Source: Leisingera sp. ANG-Vp (GTDB lineage: Bacteria; Pseudomonadota; Alphaproteobacteria; Rhodobacterales; Rhodobacteraceae). Taken from it: DNA of 43,130 nt. Positions within the stretch are counted from its first letter, which is position 1. The number at the start of each line of letters is the position of its first letter. Below the pieces are notes generated by a model that had not been told where the DNA came from, searched no databases, and saw only the letters and a program-made list of their open reading frames with translations. The DNA is taken from contig NZ_JWLD01000040.1 of the NCBI RefSeq assembly GCF_000813725.1, forward strand, positions 1 through 43,130, read 5' to 3'. Position numbers and translations under genes: made by a program. Below are positions 1-8,223 of the stretch, in pieces.

Positions 1-1780
1 CTTTCTGGCCCGCTTCAGCAAACACCGCCTTGACCAGCCCCGGCATCGGCGCCTCGATCACATTGCTGTCGCCGCCCGCAGCCGCGTCGCGGTCCAGCGG
101 ATCAAGTGCTGTGAACTCCAGCCCGTAGGCATCATGCACGGTAATCAGAGATCCCGACTGAGAAACCGCCGGCATCCGGCGCTCATCAATGCGCCATTGC
201 TCCTGGCTGCGCTCGGCCACAACAGTTTTGCCGTCAACACTCCACAGCTGCCGGTCCGGCCCGTCCACCTGCACATCAGCAGTGAACACTTCTCCTGCGT
301 GGGACAGGGTGACCGCCCGGTGCAACGGTCCCCAAAGCGTAAACCCTGTCTCCGGCGCGGCCTCCGTCAGGCCGAGCGCCGCCATGCCGGCCGCAGCCTT
401 GTGGCGCAGCTCCGCTTCCGGCGCTGCGGTAAGCGAATCCAGGTCCCGGGCAATCAGGCCGGTGTCCACATCGCCGGCCGCAAACCCCTCATGCGCCGCC
501 AAAGCACCAAGAAAGGCCAGGTTGGTGACGGTGCCGCCTACCTGTGTATCCTCCAGCGCGCGTGCCAGCCGCGACAGCGCCACCTTGCGGGTGGAGCCAT
601 GCACGATCACCTTGGCAATCATCGGATCGTACCAGGGACTGATGGTGTCGCCCGCCCGCACACCGCTGTCGGCGCGGCATTCCGCCGGGAAGGACAGATG
701 CGTCAGCGTGCCGGTCGCAGGCAGGAACCCCTTGGGCACATCCTCCGCGTAAAGCCGCGCCTCAAACGCATGGCCGGTGATGGTGAGGTCTTCCTGCTTC
801 GCAGGCAGGCTTTCGCCCGAGGCAACGCGCAGCTGCCATTCCACCAGATCGACGCCGGTGATCAGCTCCGTGACCGGATGCTCCACCTGCAGCCGGGTGT
901 TCATTTCCATGAACCAAAACCCGTCAGGCCGCAGCCCGTCTGAGCCATCAACGATGAACTCAACCGTCCCTGCCCCCTTGTAGCCGATTGCCTCCGCGGC
1001 ACGCACACCGGCCCGGCCCATCGCCTCGCGCATTTCCGCCGTCATGCCCGGCGCAGGCGCTTCCTCGATCACCTTCTGATGGCGCCTCTGCAGGGAGCAG
1101 TCGCGCTCGAACAGATGCACCGCATGCATCCCGTCGCCAAACACCTGCACCTCAATATGCCGCGGCTGCTGGATGTATTTCTCGATCAGCACATCCGGGT
1201 TGCCAAAGGCCGTGGTCGCCTCGCCCTGCGCGCTTTTCAATGCGTCAGCAAAATCATCATGCGTCTCGACCAGCCGCATGCCCTTGCCGCCGCCGCCGGC
1301 AACCGCTTTGATCAGCACCGGGTAGCCGATCTTTTCTGCCTCGCCAGCCAGAAATCCCGGATCCTGCTTGGCACCGTGATACCCCGGCACAACCGGCACC
1401 CCGGCCTCCTCCATCAGCGCCTTGGCGGCGTCCTTCAGACCCATCTTGCGGATCGCGTCTGCCGAGGGCCCAATAAAGGTGAGCCCTGCCGCCTCCACCG
1501 CTTCCACAAACTCCGGGTTCTCGGACAGAAAGCCATAACCCGGGTGGATGGCCTGCGCTCCGGTTGCCTGCGCGGCCCCGATGATACGGTCGCCCAGCAG
1601 ATACGACTGTGCCGGGGCCGCGCCGCCGATGTGCACCGCCTCATCCGCCAGCGCCACATGTTTCGAAGCCGCATCGGCATCGGAGTAAACCGCTACCGTC
1701 CGCACCCCCATGGCGCGGGCGGTTTCCATCACGCGGCAGGCAATCTCTCCGCGGTTGGCAATCAGGATCTTGTCAAACAT
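1..1780 (-). CDS. mccA: Methylcrotonyl-CoA carboxylase biotin-carboxylase (alpha) subunit, 3' end outside window
   Basis: Biotin-dependent carboxylase subunit that carboxylates its own biotin with ATP and bicarbonate, for conversion of 3-methylcrotonyl-CoA to 3-methylglutaconyl-CoA in leucine breakdown. It begins MFDKILIANRGEI, the biotin-carboxylase N-terminus. It has the glycine-rich ATP-grasp loop GGGGKGMR (about residues 162-169) and the EMNTRLQVEHPVTE block (about 292-305). About 593 residues are visible. The frame stays open to the left edge and ends in ...APMPGLVKAVFAEAGQK, the start of the biotinyl domain, so the biotinylated lysine lies outside the window. The start codon follows the mccB stop by 9 nt. 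Assignment to Mcc rather than propionyl- or acetyl-CoA carboxylase rests mainly on the neighbouring mccB and ivd. Confidence 0.93.
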   Translation of the reverse strand, partial: MFDKILIANRGEIACRVMETARAMGVRTVAVYSDADAASKHVALADEAVHIGGAAPAQSYLLGDRIIGAAQATGAQAIHPGYGFLSENPEFVEAVEAAGLTFIGPSADAIRKMGLKDAAKALMEEAGVPVVPGYHGAKQDPGFLAGEAEKIGYPVLIKAVAGGGGKGMRLVETHDDFADALKSAQGEATTAFGNPDVLIEKYIQQPRHIEVQVFGDGMHAVHLFERDCSLQRRHQKVIEEAPAPGMTAEMREAMGRAGVRAAEAIGYKGAGTVEFIVDGSDGLRPDGFWFMEMNTRLQVEHPVTELITGVDLVEWQLRVASGESLPAKQEDLTITGHAFEARLYAEDVPKGFLPATGTLTHLSFPAECRADSGVRAGDTISPWYDPMIAKVIVHGSTRKVALSRLARALEDTQVGGTVTNLAFLGALAAHEGFAAGDVDTGLIARDLDSLTAAPEAELRHKAAAGMAALGLTEAAPETGFTLWGPLHRAVTLSHAGEVFTADVQVDGPDRQLWSVDGKTVVAERSQEQWRIDERRMPAVSQSGSLITVHDAYGLEFTALDPLDRDAAAGGDSNVIEAPMPGLVKAVFAEAGQK

Positions 1781-1789
1781 CGGAGGTCC

Positions 1790-3394
1790 TCACATCCGGA
1801 ACACGCCAAAGCGCGTCTCTTCAATCGGGGCATTCAAGGCGGCGCTCAGCGACAGCGCCAGCACGTCGCGGCTCTTGCGCGGGTCGATAATGCCGTCATC
1901 CCACAGGCGGGCCGAGGCATAAAGCGGGTGGCTCTGCTCTTCGAACATGTCGATGGTCGGCTGCTTGAAGGCCGCCTCTTCCTCGTCGCTCCAGCTGCCG
2001 CCCTGGCGTTCAATGGCATCGCGCTTCACCGTTGCCAGCACCCCTGCCGCCTGCTCGCCGCCCATCACAGAGATGCGGGAGTTCGGCCAGGTCCACAGGA
2101 ACCGCGGGCTGTAGGCACGGCCCGACATGCCGTAGTTGCCGGCGCCAAAGGAGCCGCCAACCAGCATGGTGATCTTGGGCACATTGGTGGTCGCCACCGC
2201 CGTCACCATCTTGGCGCCATGGCGGGCAATGCCCTCGTTTTCATACTTCCGTCCCACCATGAAGCCGGTGATGTTCTGCAGGAACACCAGCGGGATCTTG
2301 CGCTGGCTGCACAGCTCCACGAAATGCGCCCCCTTTTGGGCGGCCTCCGAGAACAGCACGCCGTTGTTGGCAATGATGCCGATCGGGCAGCCCTTGAGGT
2401 GGGCAAAGCCGGTCACCAGGGTTTCACCGAACCGCGGCTTGAACTCGTCAAAGCGGGAGCCGTCGACCAGCCGCGCAATCACCTCGCGGATATCATACGG
2501 CGTGCGCAGATCGCCGGGCACCACGCCGAGGATCTCTTCCGGGTCATAGGCCGGCTCTTCCGGGCTGGCCCAGTTCACCGTCAGCGGCTTGGTGATGTTC
2601 AGCGACTGCACTGCACGCCGTGCCAGCGCCAGCGCGTGGGCGTCGTCCTCTGCCAGATAATCCGCCACACCGGAGAGACGCGTATGCACGTCGCCGCCGC
2701 CCAGGTCTTCGGCGCTGACAACCTCGCCCGTTGCAGCCTTCACCAGCGGCGGACCGGCCAGGAAGATCGTTCCCTGCTCCTTCACGATAATAGTCACGTC
2801 CGACATCGCAGGCACATAAGCCCCGCCCGCGGTGCAGGAGCCCATCACTACCGCGATCTGCGGGATGCCCTTGGCCGACATCCGCGCCTGATTGTAGAAG
2901 ATGCGGCCAAAGTGATCGCGGTCCGGGAAAACCTCATCCTGGTTCGGCAGGTTGGCGCCGCCCGAGTCCACCAGATAGATGCAAGGAAGGCGGTTTTCTT
3001 CGGCAATCTCCTGCGCCCGCAAGTGTTTCTTCACCGTCATCGGATAATAGGTGCCGCCTTTCACGGTGGCGTCGTTGCAGACCACCATGACTTCCTGACC
3101 ATGCACCCGGCCGATGCCCGCAATGACGCCCGCAGACGGAGCGGCACCGTCATACATGGCATGCGCCGCCGTAGCGCCGATCTCCAGGAACGGAGAGCCG
3201 GGGTCCAAGAGGTTCGCCACCCGGCGGCGCGGCAGCATCTTGCCGCGGCTTTCATGGCGGGCGCGGGATTTCTCACCGCCGCCCATGCGCGCGGCCTCCG
3301 CCGCCTCACTGATCTGCGCCAGGGCGTCCAAATGCGCCTCGCGGTTCTGCTTGAAGCCGTCCGAGGAGGGCATCGCCTTGGATGTGAGTTTCAT
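1790..3394 (-). CDS. mccB: Methylcrotonyl-CoA carboxylase carboxyltransferase (beta) subunit
   Basis: Transfers the carboxyl group from biotin to 3-methylcrotonyl-CoA and partners MccA. The 534-residue protein has the crotonase-like carboxyltransferase architecture. Near the C-terminus it carries [16 protein letters not shown] and SVMGGEQAA, which match MCCC2-type subunits closely. The ATG at 3394 (MKLTSKAM) is preferred: an AAGGGG ribosome site lies 10 nt upstream. An in-frame ATG at 3403 would sit almost on top of that site. It is the first gene of the mccB-mccA pair. A hydratase (liuC) and HMG-CoA lyase (liuE) usually accompany these genes but are not visible and may lie to the left. Confidence 0.95.
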   Translation of the reverse strand: MKLTSKAMPSSDGFKQNREAHLDALAQISEAAEAARMGGGEKSRARHESRGKMLPRRRVANLLDPGSPFLEIGATAAHAMYDGAAPSAGVIAGIGRVHGQEVMVVCNDATVKGGTYYPMTVKKHLRAQEIAEENRLPCIYLVDSGGANLPNQDEVFPDRDHFGRIFYNQARMSAKGIPQIAVVMGSCTAGGAYVPAMSDVTIIVKEQGTIFLAGPPLVKAATGEVVSAEDLGGGDVHTRLSGVADYLAEDDAHALALARRAVQSLNITKPLTVNWASPEEPAYDPEEILGVVPGDLRTPYDIREVIARLVDGSRFDEFKPRFGETLVTGFAHLKGCPIGIIANNGVLFSEAAQKGAHFVELCSQRKIPLVFLQNITGFMVGRKYENEGIARHGAKMVTAVATTNVPKITMLVGGSFGAGNYGMSGRAYSPRFLWTWPNSRISVMGGEQAAGVLATVKRDAIERQGGSWSDEEEAAFKQPTIDMFEEQSHPLYASARLWDDGIIDPRKSRDVLALSLSAALNAPIEETRFGVFRM

Positions 3395-3597
3395 GCCACA
3401 CATTCCCCTTTAAAGTGATCTTTTTGCCGAGAACAGCAGAGACTCAAGCAGGCAATTTTGCTAGATGCCGTGCGTCTTCTGACTTCCCTTGGATCATCCC
3501 ATGTTTTTCTTTGCCGTTCAAAAAATCTGACACGTCCTCCGAACCGTCGGTTTGGAAACTTGCAGCAATTCTTCTGAGAACCTGAGCAAAGAAAGGT

Positions 3598-3612
3598 CCG
3601 TACGCTGTACGG
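3598..3612 (+). repeat. Short perfect inverted repeat before the orphan gene
   Basis: CCGTAC-GCT-GTACGG, 6-bp arms and a 3-nt spacer. It ends 9 nt before the likely ATG (3622) of the orphan gene and overlaps a possible GTG start at 3613. It could be an operator or a small RNA hairpin masking the start. No function can be assigned from sequence alone. Confidence 0.5.
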
Positions 3613-3621
3613 GTGCCCTTC

Positions 3622-4008
3622 ATGTATGTCCGCTTTACAACGCGTTGCGTCGACGTTGATGCGCGCAGCAGCACCGGTGTATTCACCGCTGCCTATGATC
3701 TGTTTTATGACCGTTCCGATCTTGCCAAGTATTGGCAGATGGACGAGTTGCGCCGTGTGCTTGACTGGTTCAATGACCACCTCAGTACACCGCAGCGCTT
3801 TTTTTACCGCCCCGGTTCCAAATCTGAGATCAGCGGGGTTTGCTGGTTTCGGGACAGCGCCAAAGACCACGTTTCTCAAGCACGCTATCTGGCTTGGCTG
3901 GTAAGTGATCTTGGCACCCCCGTTGAAGAACTCCGGCACAAGTCGCCCGGCCGCATTCTTTGGGAAGACGAGTTTCAAGTTGTCGCGAGCAAACACCTGA
4001 AAAACTGA
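3622..4008 (+). CDS. Hypothetical protein, 128 residues
   Basis: Not a family I recognise. It begins MYVRFTTRCVDVDARSS. The protein is soluble-looking and rich in aromatic residues and arginine, with segments such as FTAAYDLFYDRSDLAKYW and EVVASKHLKN-like polar ends. It has no signal peptide, membrane span or metal motif. It runs against its minus-strand neighbours, sits alone between mccB and the acyl-CoA synthetase, and its codons look less GC-biased than theirs. The ATG at 3622 is chosen over a GTG at 3613 because the latter lies inside an inverted repeat. No convincing Shine-Dalgarno precedes either. A 212-codon minus-strand frame covers the same DNA but looks like a shadow. Confidence 0.6.
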   Translation: MYVRFTTRCVDVDARSSTGVFTAAYDLFYDRSDLAKYWQMDELRRVLDWFNDHLSTPQRFFYRPGSKSEISGVCWFRDSAKDHVSQARYLAWLVSDLGTPVEELRHKSPGRILWEDEFQVVASKHLKN

Positions 4009-4025
4009 CGTTATGCGGGGGGAAT

Positions 4026-5555
4026 TCATCGTTCCATTCCCCCTGCAGCCAGCGCCTTCAATTCCTTGCGGATTACCTTGCCGGTCACGGTCATCGGCAG
4101 CGCGTCCAGGAACGCCACCTCACGCGGGTAGGAATAATGGGCGAGGCGATCTTTGACGTAGTCCTGCAGTTCCTTTTCCGATGCCTCTGAACCGGCTTTC
4201 AGCACCACATAGGCCTTGACGATTTCTGTGCGCAGGGGATCGGGTTTGCCGACCACGCCCACCGTCGCCACCGCCGGATGAGTCAGCAGGCAATCCTCGA
4301 TCTCCGCCGGGCCAATGCGGTAGCCGCCCGAGGTGATCACATCATCCTCGCGGCCGACAAAGCGCAGGTAATCGCCTTCCCAGATCCCCCGGTCACCGGT
4401 TACCAGCCAGTCGCCGCGGAACTTGGCAGCGGTTTCTTCGGGCCGGTTCCAGTATTCCAGCAGCATCGAGGCGGACCCGCGGCGGATGGCAACGTCGCCT
4501 TCGCCCGTCGTGGGATTGCCGGCCTCATCGATCACCGCCAGCGCATGCCCCGGCACCGCCTTGCCGATACAGCCAGGGCGCGGATCGAAATCGGCAGCAC
4601 AGGAAGAGGCCACCATGTTGCACTCGGTCTGGCCGTAGAATTCGTTGATGGTCACCCCCAGCTGCCGTCGGCCCCAGGCGAGCATCTCGGCGCCCAGGGG
4701 CTCTCCACCGCTGGCAACAGAGCGCAACGCCCGAAGCCCCTGCCCCGCTGCCTTCAGCATCCTGAGTGCGGTTGGCGGGAAGAAAATGTTGCGCACGCCA
4801 GCCTGTTCGATCAGCTCCGCGCAGGCTTCCGGCGTGAACTTGTCCAGCCGCGCCGCCACCACCGGCACGCCCAGCGCCAGGCCCGGCATCAGCACGTCGA
4901 ACAGCCCGCCGATCCAGGCCCAGTCCGCCGGGGTCCAGAGGCAGTCGCCTTCCTGCCCCAAGTGATCGTGGCTGATGGACACGCCCGGCAGATGGCCGGT
5001 CAGCAACCGATGGCCGTGCAGCGCGCCCTTGGGGCTGCCGGTGGTGCCGGAGGTATAGATCAGCACCGCTGGCGTCCCCGGCGTGGTTTCGGCAATGGGC
5101 ACCGGGCCGCCTCCGATCCCGGCGCTGTCCGCCATTACCGCTTCGGCAAGATCGCCCAGCAGCCCTGCCCCTTCCGCATCGGTGAAGACAAAGCGAACCC
5201 CCGCATCGCCGGCGCGGGAGGCCAGCGCATCGCGCTTGAAAAGTTTGAACAGAGGCACTGAAATGCCGCCCGCCTTCCAGATCGCCAGATGCGCCGCCGC
5301 GCACCAGGTAGACTGGCTGAGCAGCACCCCAACCCGGTCGCCCGGCTGGATACGGCCGAGCAGGTAGCGGGCGAGTCCGTCCGTCATCTCCGTCAGCGCG
5401 CCATAGGTGATGTCCTGCCGCCCCGGGCCTGTCATATCGATCAGGGCCACGGCCTCCGGCGGCTGCGCCAGACACTGCGCCGCCATGTTCAGCCGCTTTG
5501 GCAAGTCCCAGCTGCCATCGGCGCGCAGCCCCGGAATGTTACGGAATTCATGCAT
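4026..5555 (-). CDS. AMP-forming acyl-CoA synthetase (ANL superfamily)
   Basis: Activates a carboxylic acid through an acyl-adenylate to its CoA thioester in the cytoplasm. The 509-residue protein has all core ANL motifs: P-loop YTSGTTGSPKG (167-177), YGQTEC (307-312), TGD (386-388), the hinge region GREDDVITSGGYRIGP (401-416) and the C-terminal catalytic lysine in TGK (K493). Its position between ivd and mccB suggests a branched- or short-chain acid as substrate. That is inference only, because the acyl pocket cannot be read reliably. The ATG has only a weak ribosome site, and the start is fixed mainly by length and N-terminal style. The upstream region is shared with the divergent ompW-like gene. 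Confidence 0.9.
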   Translation of the reverse strand: MHEFRNIPGLRADGSWDLPKRLNMAAQCLAQPPEAVALIDMTGPGRQDITYGALTEMTDGLARYLLGRIQPGDRVGVLLSQSTWCAAAHLAIWKAGGISVPLFKLFKRDALASRAGDAGVRFVFTDAEGAGLLGDLAEAVMADSAGIGGGPVPIAETTPGTPAVLIYTSGTTGSPKGALHGHRLLTGHLPGVSISHDHLGQEGDCLWTPADWAWIGGLFDVLMPGLALGVPVVAARLDKFTPEACAELIEQAGVRNIFFPPTALRMLKAAGQGLRALRSVASGGEPLGAEMLAWGRRQLGVTINEFYGQTECNMVASSCAADFDPRPGCIGKAVPGHALAVIDEAGNPTTGEGDVAIRRGSASMLLEYWNRPEETAAKFRGDWLVTGDRGIWEGDYLRFVGREDDVITSGGYRIGPAEIEDCLLTHPAVATVGVVGKPDPLRTEIVKAYVVLKAGSEASEKELQDYVKDRLAHYSYPREVAFLDALPMTVTGKVIRKELKALAAGGMER

Positions 5556-5574
5556 CTTTAGACATTCCCGAAAC

Positions 5575-5589
5575 GCATAGCAGCTATGC
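5575..5589. promoter_or_regulatory. Perfect inverted repeat in the acyl-CoA synthetase/ompW divergent region
   Basis: GCATAGC-A-GCTATGC: 7-bp arms around a single centre base. It lies about 20 bp upstream of the synthetase ATG and about 115 bp upstream of the ompW-like ATG. Position and symmetry suit a dimeric repressor or activator site. No cognate regulator gene is adjacent. Confidence 0.45.
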
Positions 5590-5646
5590 TATTTTTCGCC
5601 GCCTTTTCAATGGGTAGGCGGCTGGATTCTTGATTCAGATCAGAGT

Positions 5647-5679
5647 GCCCGGCGGCTTGCGGGTGCACCACTGCCGGGC
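5647..5679 (+). promoter_or_regulatory. Hairpin in the ompW-like 5' leader
   Basis: GCCCGGC and GCCGGGC form a 7-bp stem about 25 nt before the ATG. The stem is followed by an A-rich stretch and the AAGGGA ribosome site. This resembles leader hairpins that stabilise outer-membrane-protein mRNAs. The role is inferred. Confidence 0.35.
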
Positions 5680-5704
5680 AAACAAAAGAAAAGGGACGCA
5701 CCCC

Positions 5705-6307
5705 ATGAAACGCATGGTTTCCGCTCTGGCACTGACTTCCGCCCTTGCCGCCCTGGCGGCCCCCGCTCTGGCGCAGCAGCAGGGCGACTGGACCGTCGGC
5801 GTCGGCATCGCCAATGTGAACCCCAAGTCCGGCAACGGCACCCTGGCCGGTGCTGCGGCGGACATTGACGACGGCACCGCGCTGTCGCTGACGTTCGAGT
5901 ATTTCTTCCGCGACAACTGGGGTGTTGAACTGCTGGCCGCCTCGCCGTTCTCCCATGACATCAGCCTGAACGGCGCTTTTGCCGCCAAGGCCAAGCAGCT
6001 GCCGCCGACCATCTCGGTCAACTACCACTTCCCGACCCAAGGCAAGATCAAGCCGTTCCTCGGCCTCGGCCTGAACTACACCACCTTCTTCGAGGAAGAG
6101 ACCGCGCTTGGCACCCTTGAGCTGGACGACAGCTTTGGCATCGCCGTCAACGCCGGCGCCGATTACCAGATCTCCGACAACGGAGCGCTGCGCTTCAACC
6201 TCCGCTGGATGGACATCGACACCGACGCCACCCTGAACGGGGCCGGCATCGGCACTGCCGAAATCGATCCGGTTGTCGTGAACGTCGCTTACGTGCACCG
6301 CTTCTGA
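5705..6307 (+). CDS. OmpW-family outer-membrane protein
   Basis: Small outer-membrane beta-barrel of the OmpW family, which usually forms an 8-stranded hydrophobic channel. The 200-residue protein has a clear signal peptide (MKRMVSALALTSALAALAAPALA, cleavage near QQQ). Alternating amphipathic strands follow, with FEYFFRDNWGVELLAASPF, KIKPFLGLGLNYTTFF and a terminal aromatic residue (VAYVHRF), the usual barrel end signal. The ATG at 5705 is chosen for the signal peptide and the AAGGGA site 9 nt upstream. Longer in-frame starts would destroy the signal. It converges with the DUF1311-like gene on the other strand. Confidence 0.9.
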   Translation: MKRMVSALALTSALAALAAPALAQQQGDWTVGVGIANVNPKSGNGTLAGAAADIDDGTALSLTFEYFFRDNWGVELLAASPFSHDISLNGAFAAKAKQLPPTISVNYHFPTQGKIKPFLGLGLNYTTFFEEETALGTLELDDSFGIAVNAGADYQISDNGALRFNLRWMDIDTDATLNGAGIGTAEIDPVVVNVAYVHRF

Positions 6308-6324
6308 TCCTTCAGTTGAAATAC

Positions 6325-6352
6325 GCTGGCAGGCCGCTTGATGCCTGCCGGC
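6325..6352. terminator. Hairpin between convergent genes
   Basis: GCTGGCAGGC and GCCTGCCGGC pair over 10 bp (one G-U) around an 8-nt loop. It lies between the convergent ends of the ompW-like gene and the DUF1311-like gene. There is no strong T-run on either side, so it is a probable but atypical bidirectional terminator. Confidence 0.55.
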
Positions 6353-6365
6353 AAACCAATTGCCG

Positions 6366-6863
6366 TTACTCGCCGAGCCAGGCGGATTCCAGGTAGAGCG
6401 CCTGCTCCCCTGTCAGCCGCATCAGGCAGCTCAGCACCGCCGGCCCGCCGCCGCTGCCGCCGCCCCATTGCGCTCTCTCGAACTCGCAGGTGGTATCACG
6501 GTAGGTGATCCAGGCCCGCTGCATCTGTTTCAGAGCGGGTTCGGTTCTGGGCGCTGACGAGCCCCATTCCGCCAAATCCGCGTCCGACGCCTTCGCCTTG
6601 GCCCGCAGGATCTTGTAGGCGGCATTCAGACGGGCATCCCAGTAATCGCGTTCCTGATCCAGGCAGTCCATCATCCCGATGGTCGTGGACCCGCCGGAAG
6701 TCTCGCCCATGCACTGCTGCGCAGACAGTCCCAGGCAGCTGCGCTTGGCTTCCGGCGCAGCCGCCTGCGCAACACAGGCGTCCGTGGCAGCAGGAGAAAA
6801 CCGGACCTCCTGCGCGGCCGCGGGCCCCGCCAGGATAGCAGCTGCCAGCAGGACCGGACGCAT
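6366..6863 (-). CDS. Exported DUF1311 / LprI-like protein
   Basis: The 165-residue periplasmic protein has a short signal peptide ([18 protein letters not shown]). Its Cys-containing core resembles the DUF1311/LprI N-terminal domain (CMGETSGGSTTIGMMDCLDQERDYWDARLNAAY), with a second pair of cysteines in TTCEFE and LSCL. Some family members are lysozyme inhibitors, but most have no known role, so I do not assign a function. The ATG overlaps the ivd stop codon by one base (TAATG), implying translational coupling to isovaleryl-CoA dehydrogenase. That is an odd partner for an envelope protein. Confidence 0.8.
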   Translation of the reverse strand: MRPVLLAAAILAGPAAAQEVRFSPAATDACVAQAAAPEAKRSCLGLSAQQCMGETSGGSTTIGMMDCLDQERDYWDARLNAAYKILRAKAKASDADLAEWGSSAPRTEPALKQMQRAWITYRDTTCEFERAQWGGGSGGGPAVLSCLMRLTGEQALYLESAWLGE

Positions 6864-8023
6864 TACATTGTCCCCATCAGCTCGCGGCCGATCAGCATAC
6901 GGCGGATTTCGCTGGTGCCGGCACCGATTTCCATCAGCTTGGCATCGCGGAAGATGCGCCCCACCGGGTTGTCGGAGAGATAGCCCGCTCCGCCAAAAGC
7001 CTGCACCGCCTGATGCGCCTGAGTCATCGCCACCTCGGAAGCATAAAGGCAGCAGGCTGCGGCGTCCTGGCGGGTCACCGTGCCTTTGTCGCAGGATTTG
7101 GCGACCTCATAGACATAGGCCCGCGCCGAATTCATCGCCGTGTACATGTCAGCGATCTTGGCCTGCATCAGCTGGAAGTTTCCGATCGGCTGGCCGAACT
7201 GCTTGCGCTCCGCCATGTAGGGCATCATCTCATCCATGCAGGAAGCCATGATGCCGGTGCCGATCCCAGCCAGCACCACGCGCTCATAGTCCAGGCCGGA
7301 CATCAGCACCCGCACACCCTTGCCCTCTTCCCCAAGAACGTTCTCGAAAGGAACTTCGACATCTTCAAAGATCAGCTCAGCCGTGTTGGAGCCGCGCATG
7401 CCCAGCTTGTCGAAATGCTTGGAGGTGGAGAAACCCGTCATTTCCTTTTCGATCAGGAAAGCAGTGATACCTTTGGAGCCCGCCTCCGGATCTGTCTTTG
7501 CGTAGACCACCAGGGTATCGGCGTCAGGACCATTGGTGATCCAGTACTTGTTGCCGTTCAGCCGGTAGTGGTCGTTGCGCTTCTCCGCGCGCAGCGACAT
7601 TGACACCACATCCGACCCTGCGCCCGCTTCGGACATCGCCAGCGCGCCGACATGCTCGCCGGAGAGCAGCCGCGGCAGGTATTTCTTCTTCTGCTCCGCG
7701 TTGCCGTTCAGCTTGATCTGATTGACGCAGAGGTTGGAATGCGCGCCATAGGACAGCGAGACAGAGGCGCTGGCGCGGGCGATCTCTTCAATAGCCACCG
7801 TATGCGCCAGGTAGGACATGCCGGCGCCGCCGAACTCTTCCGGCACGGTGATCCCCAGGAGGCCCAGCTCCCCCATCTCCTTCCACAGCTCAGCCGGGAA
7901 TTCGTTGTTCTGGTCGATCTCCTGCGCCATCGGCTTGACGCGCTCCTGCGCCCAGCGGTGGACCGCGTCGCGCAGAGCGTTGACGTCTTCGCCCAGATCA
8001 AAAGTCATGCTTGCATTGAACAT
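6863..8023 (-). CDS. ivd: Isovaleryl-CoA dehydrogenase
   Basis: FAD-dependent acyl-CoA dehydrogenase that oxidises isovaleryl-CoA to 3-methylcrotonyl-CoA, the substrate of the carboxylase encoded at the left of the window. The protein has 386 residues. The FAD/substrate segments [13 protein letters not shown] (about 127-139) and YWITNG (160-165) are present, with the C-terminal AFGGAGYL. The catalytic base appears as Glu247 in LDYERVV. This is the position used by isovaleryl-CoA dehydrogenases rather than the C-terminal glutamate of short- and medium-chain enzymes, which supports the specific call. A GGGAGGA site precedes the ATG. The likely promoter and operator lie just upstream. Confidence 0.95.
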   Translation of the reverse strand: MFNASMTFDLGEDVNALRDAVHRWAQERVKPMAQEIDQNNEFPAELWKEMGELGLLGITVPEEFGGAGMSYLAHTVAIEEIARASASVSLSYGAHSNLCVNQIKLNGNAEQKKKYLPRLLSGEHVGALAMSEAGAGSDVVSMSLRAEKRNDHYRLNGNKYWITNGPDADTLVVYAKTDPEAGSKGITAFLIEKEMTGFSTSKHFDKLGMRGSNTAELIFEDVEVPFENVLGEEGKGVRVLMSGLDYERVVLAGIGTGIMASCMDEMMPYMAERKQFGQPIGNFQLMQAKIADMYTAMNSARAYVYEVAKSCDKGTVTRQDAAACCLYASEVAMTQAHQAVQAFGGAGYLSDNPVGRIFRDAKLMEIGAGTSEIRRMLIGRELMGTM

Positions 8024-8048
8024 CCCGCAAATCCTCCCGGGAACAGCG

Positions 8049-8077
8049 ATTATATGAACACTTGTTCAATTCAATAA
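8049..8077 (-). promoter_or_regulatory. ivd promoter with palindromic operator
   Basis: On the minus strand a perfect -10 hexamer TATAAT lies at 8054-8049. Immediately upstream, in the spacer, is a 14-bp element TGAACA-CT-TGTTCA (8055-8068, plus-strand reading) with perfect 6-bp arms. A poor -35 candidate (TTATTG) lies 17 bp upstream of the -10. A dimeric repressor bound there would block polymerase. The arrangement is seen directly, but the regulator's identity is unknown and none is encoded next door. Confidence 0.6.
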
Positions 8078-8153
8078 ACGAGCCCACGATTCGCGTCAAC
8101 TGCAGCGCAGCACCGACAGCCGTGACGTGAGGTTCACTCCCGCACGCCGACAC

Positions 8154-8186
8154 AAAAAAGCCCGCCTCCCTTCTGAGAGACGAGCC
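8154..8186 (-). terminator. Rho-independent terminator of the DegT-family gene
   Basis: On the minus strand GGCTCGTCTC pairs with GAGGCGGGCT (10 pairs including G-U) around an 8-nt loop, followed by six T. It starts 38 nt after the aminotransferase stop codon. Another T-run on the plus-strand side (8192-8197) could let it work in both directions. Confidence 0.8.
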
Positions 8187-8223
8187 AGATCTTTTTTCCG
8201 TAAAACGGACAAGCAGCCGCGGT

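Noticed and set aside
1079-3418. Long plus-strand open frame (779 codons) opposite mccA and mccB
   Set aside because: It is antisense to two clearly coding genes, is rich in Arg/His/Gly without domain motifs, and is typical of the shadow frames found in GC-rich DNA.
3391-4029. 212-codon minus-strand frame opposite the orphan gene
   Set aside because: Low-complexity, basic and without domains. The plus-strand frame looks more protein-like, though neither is certain.
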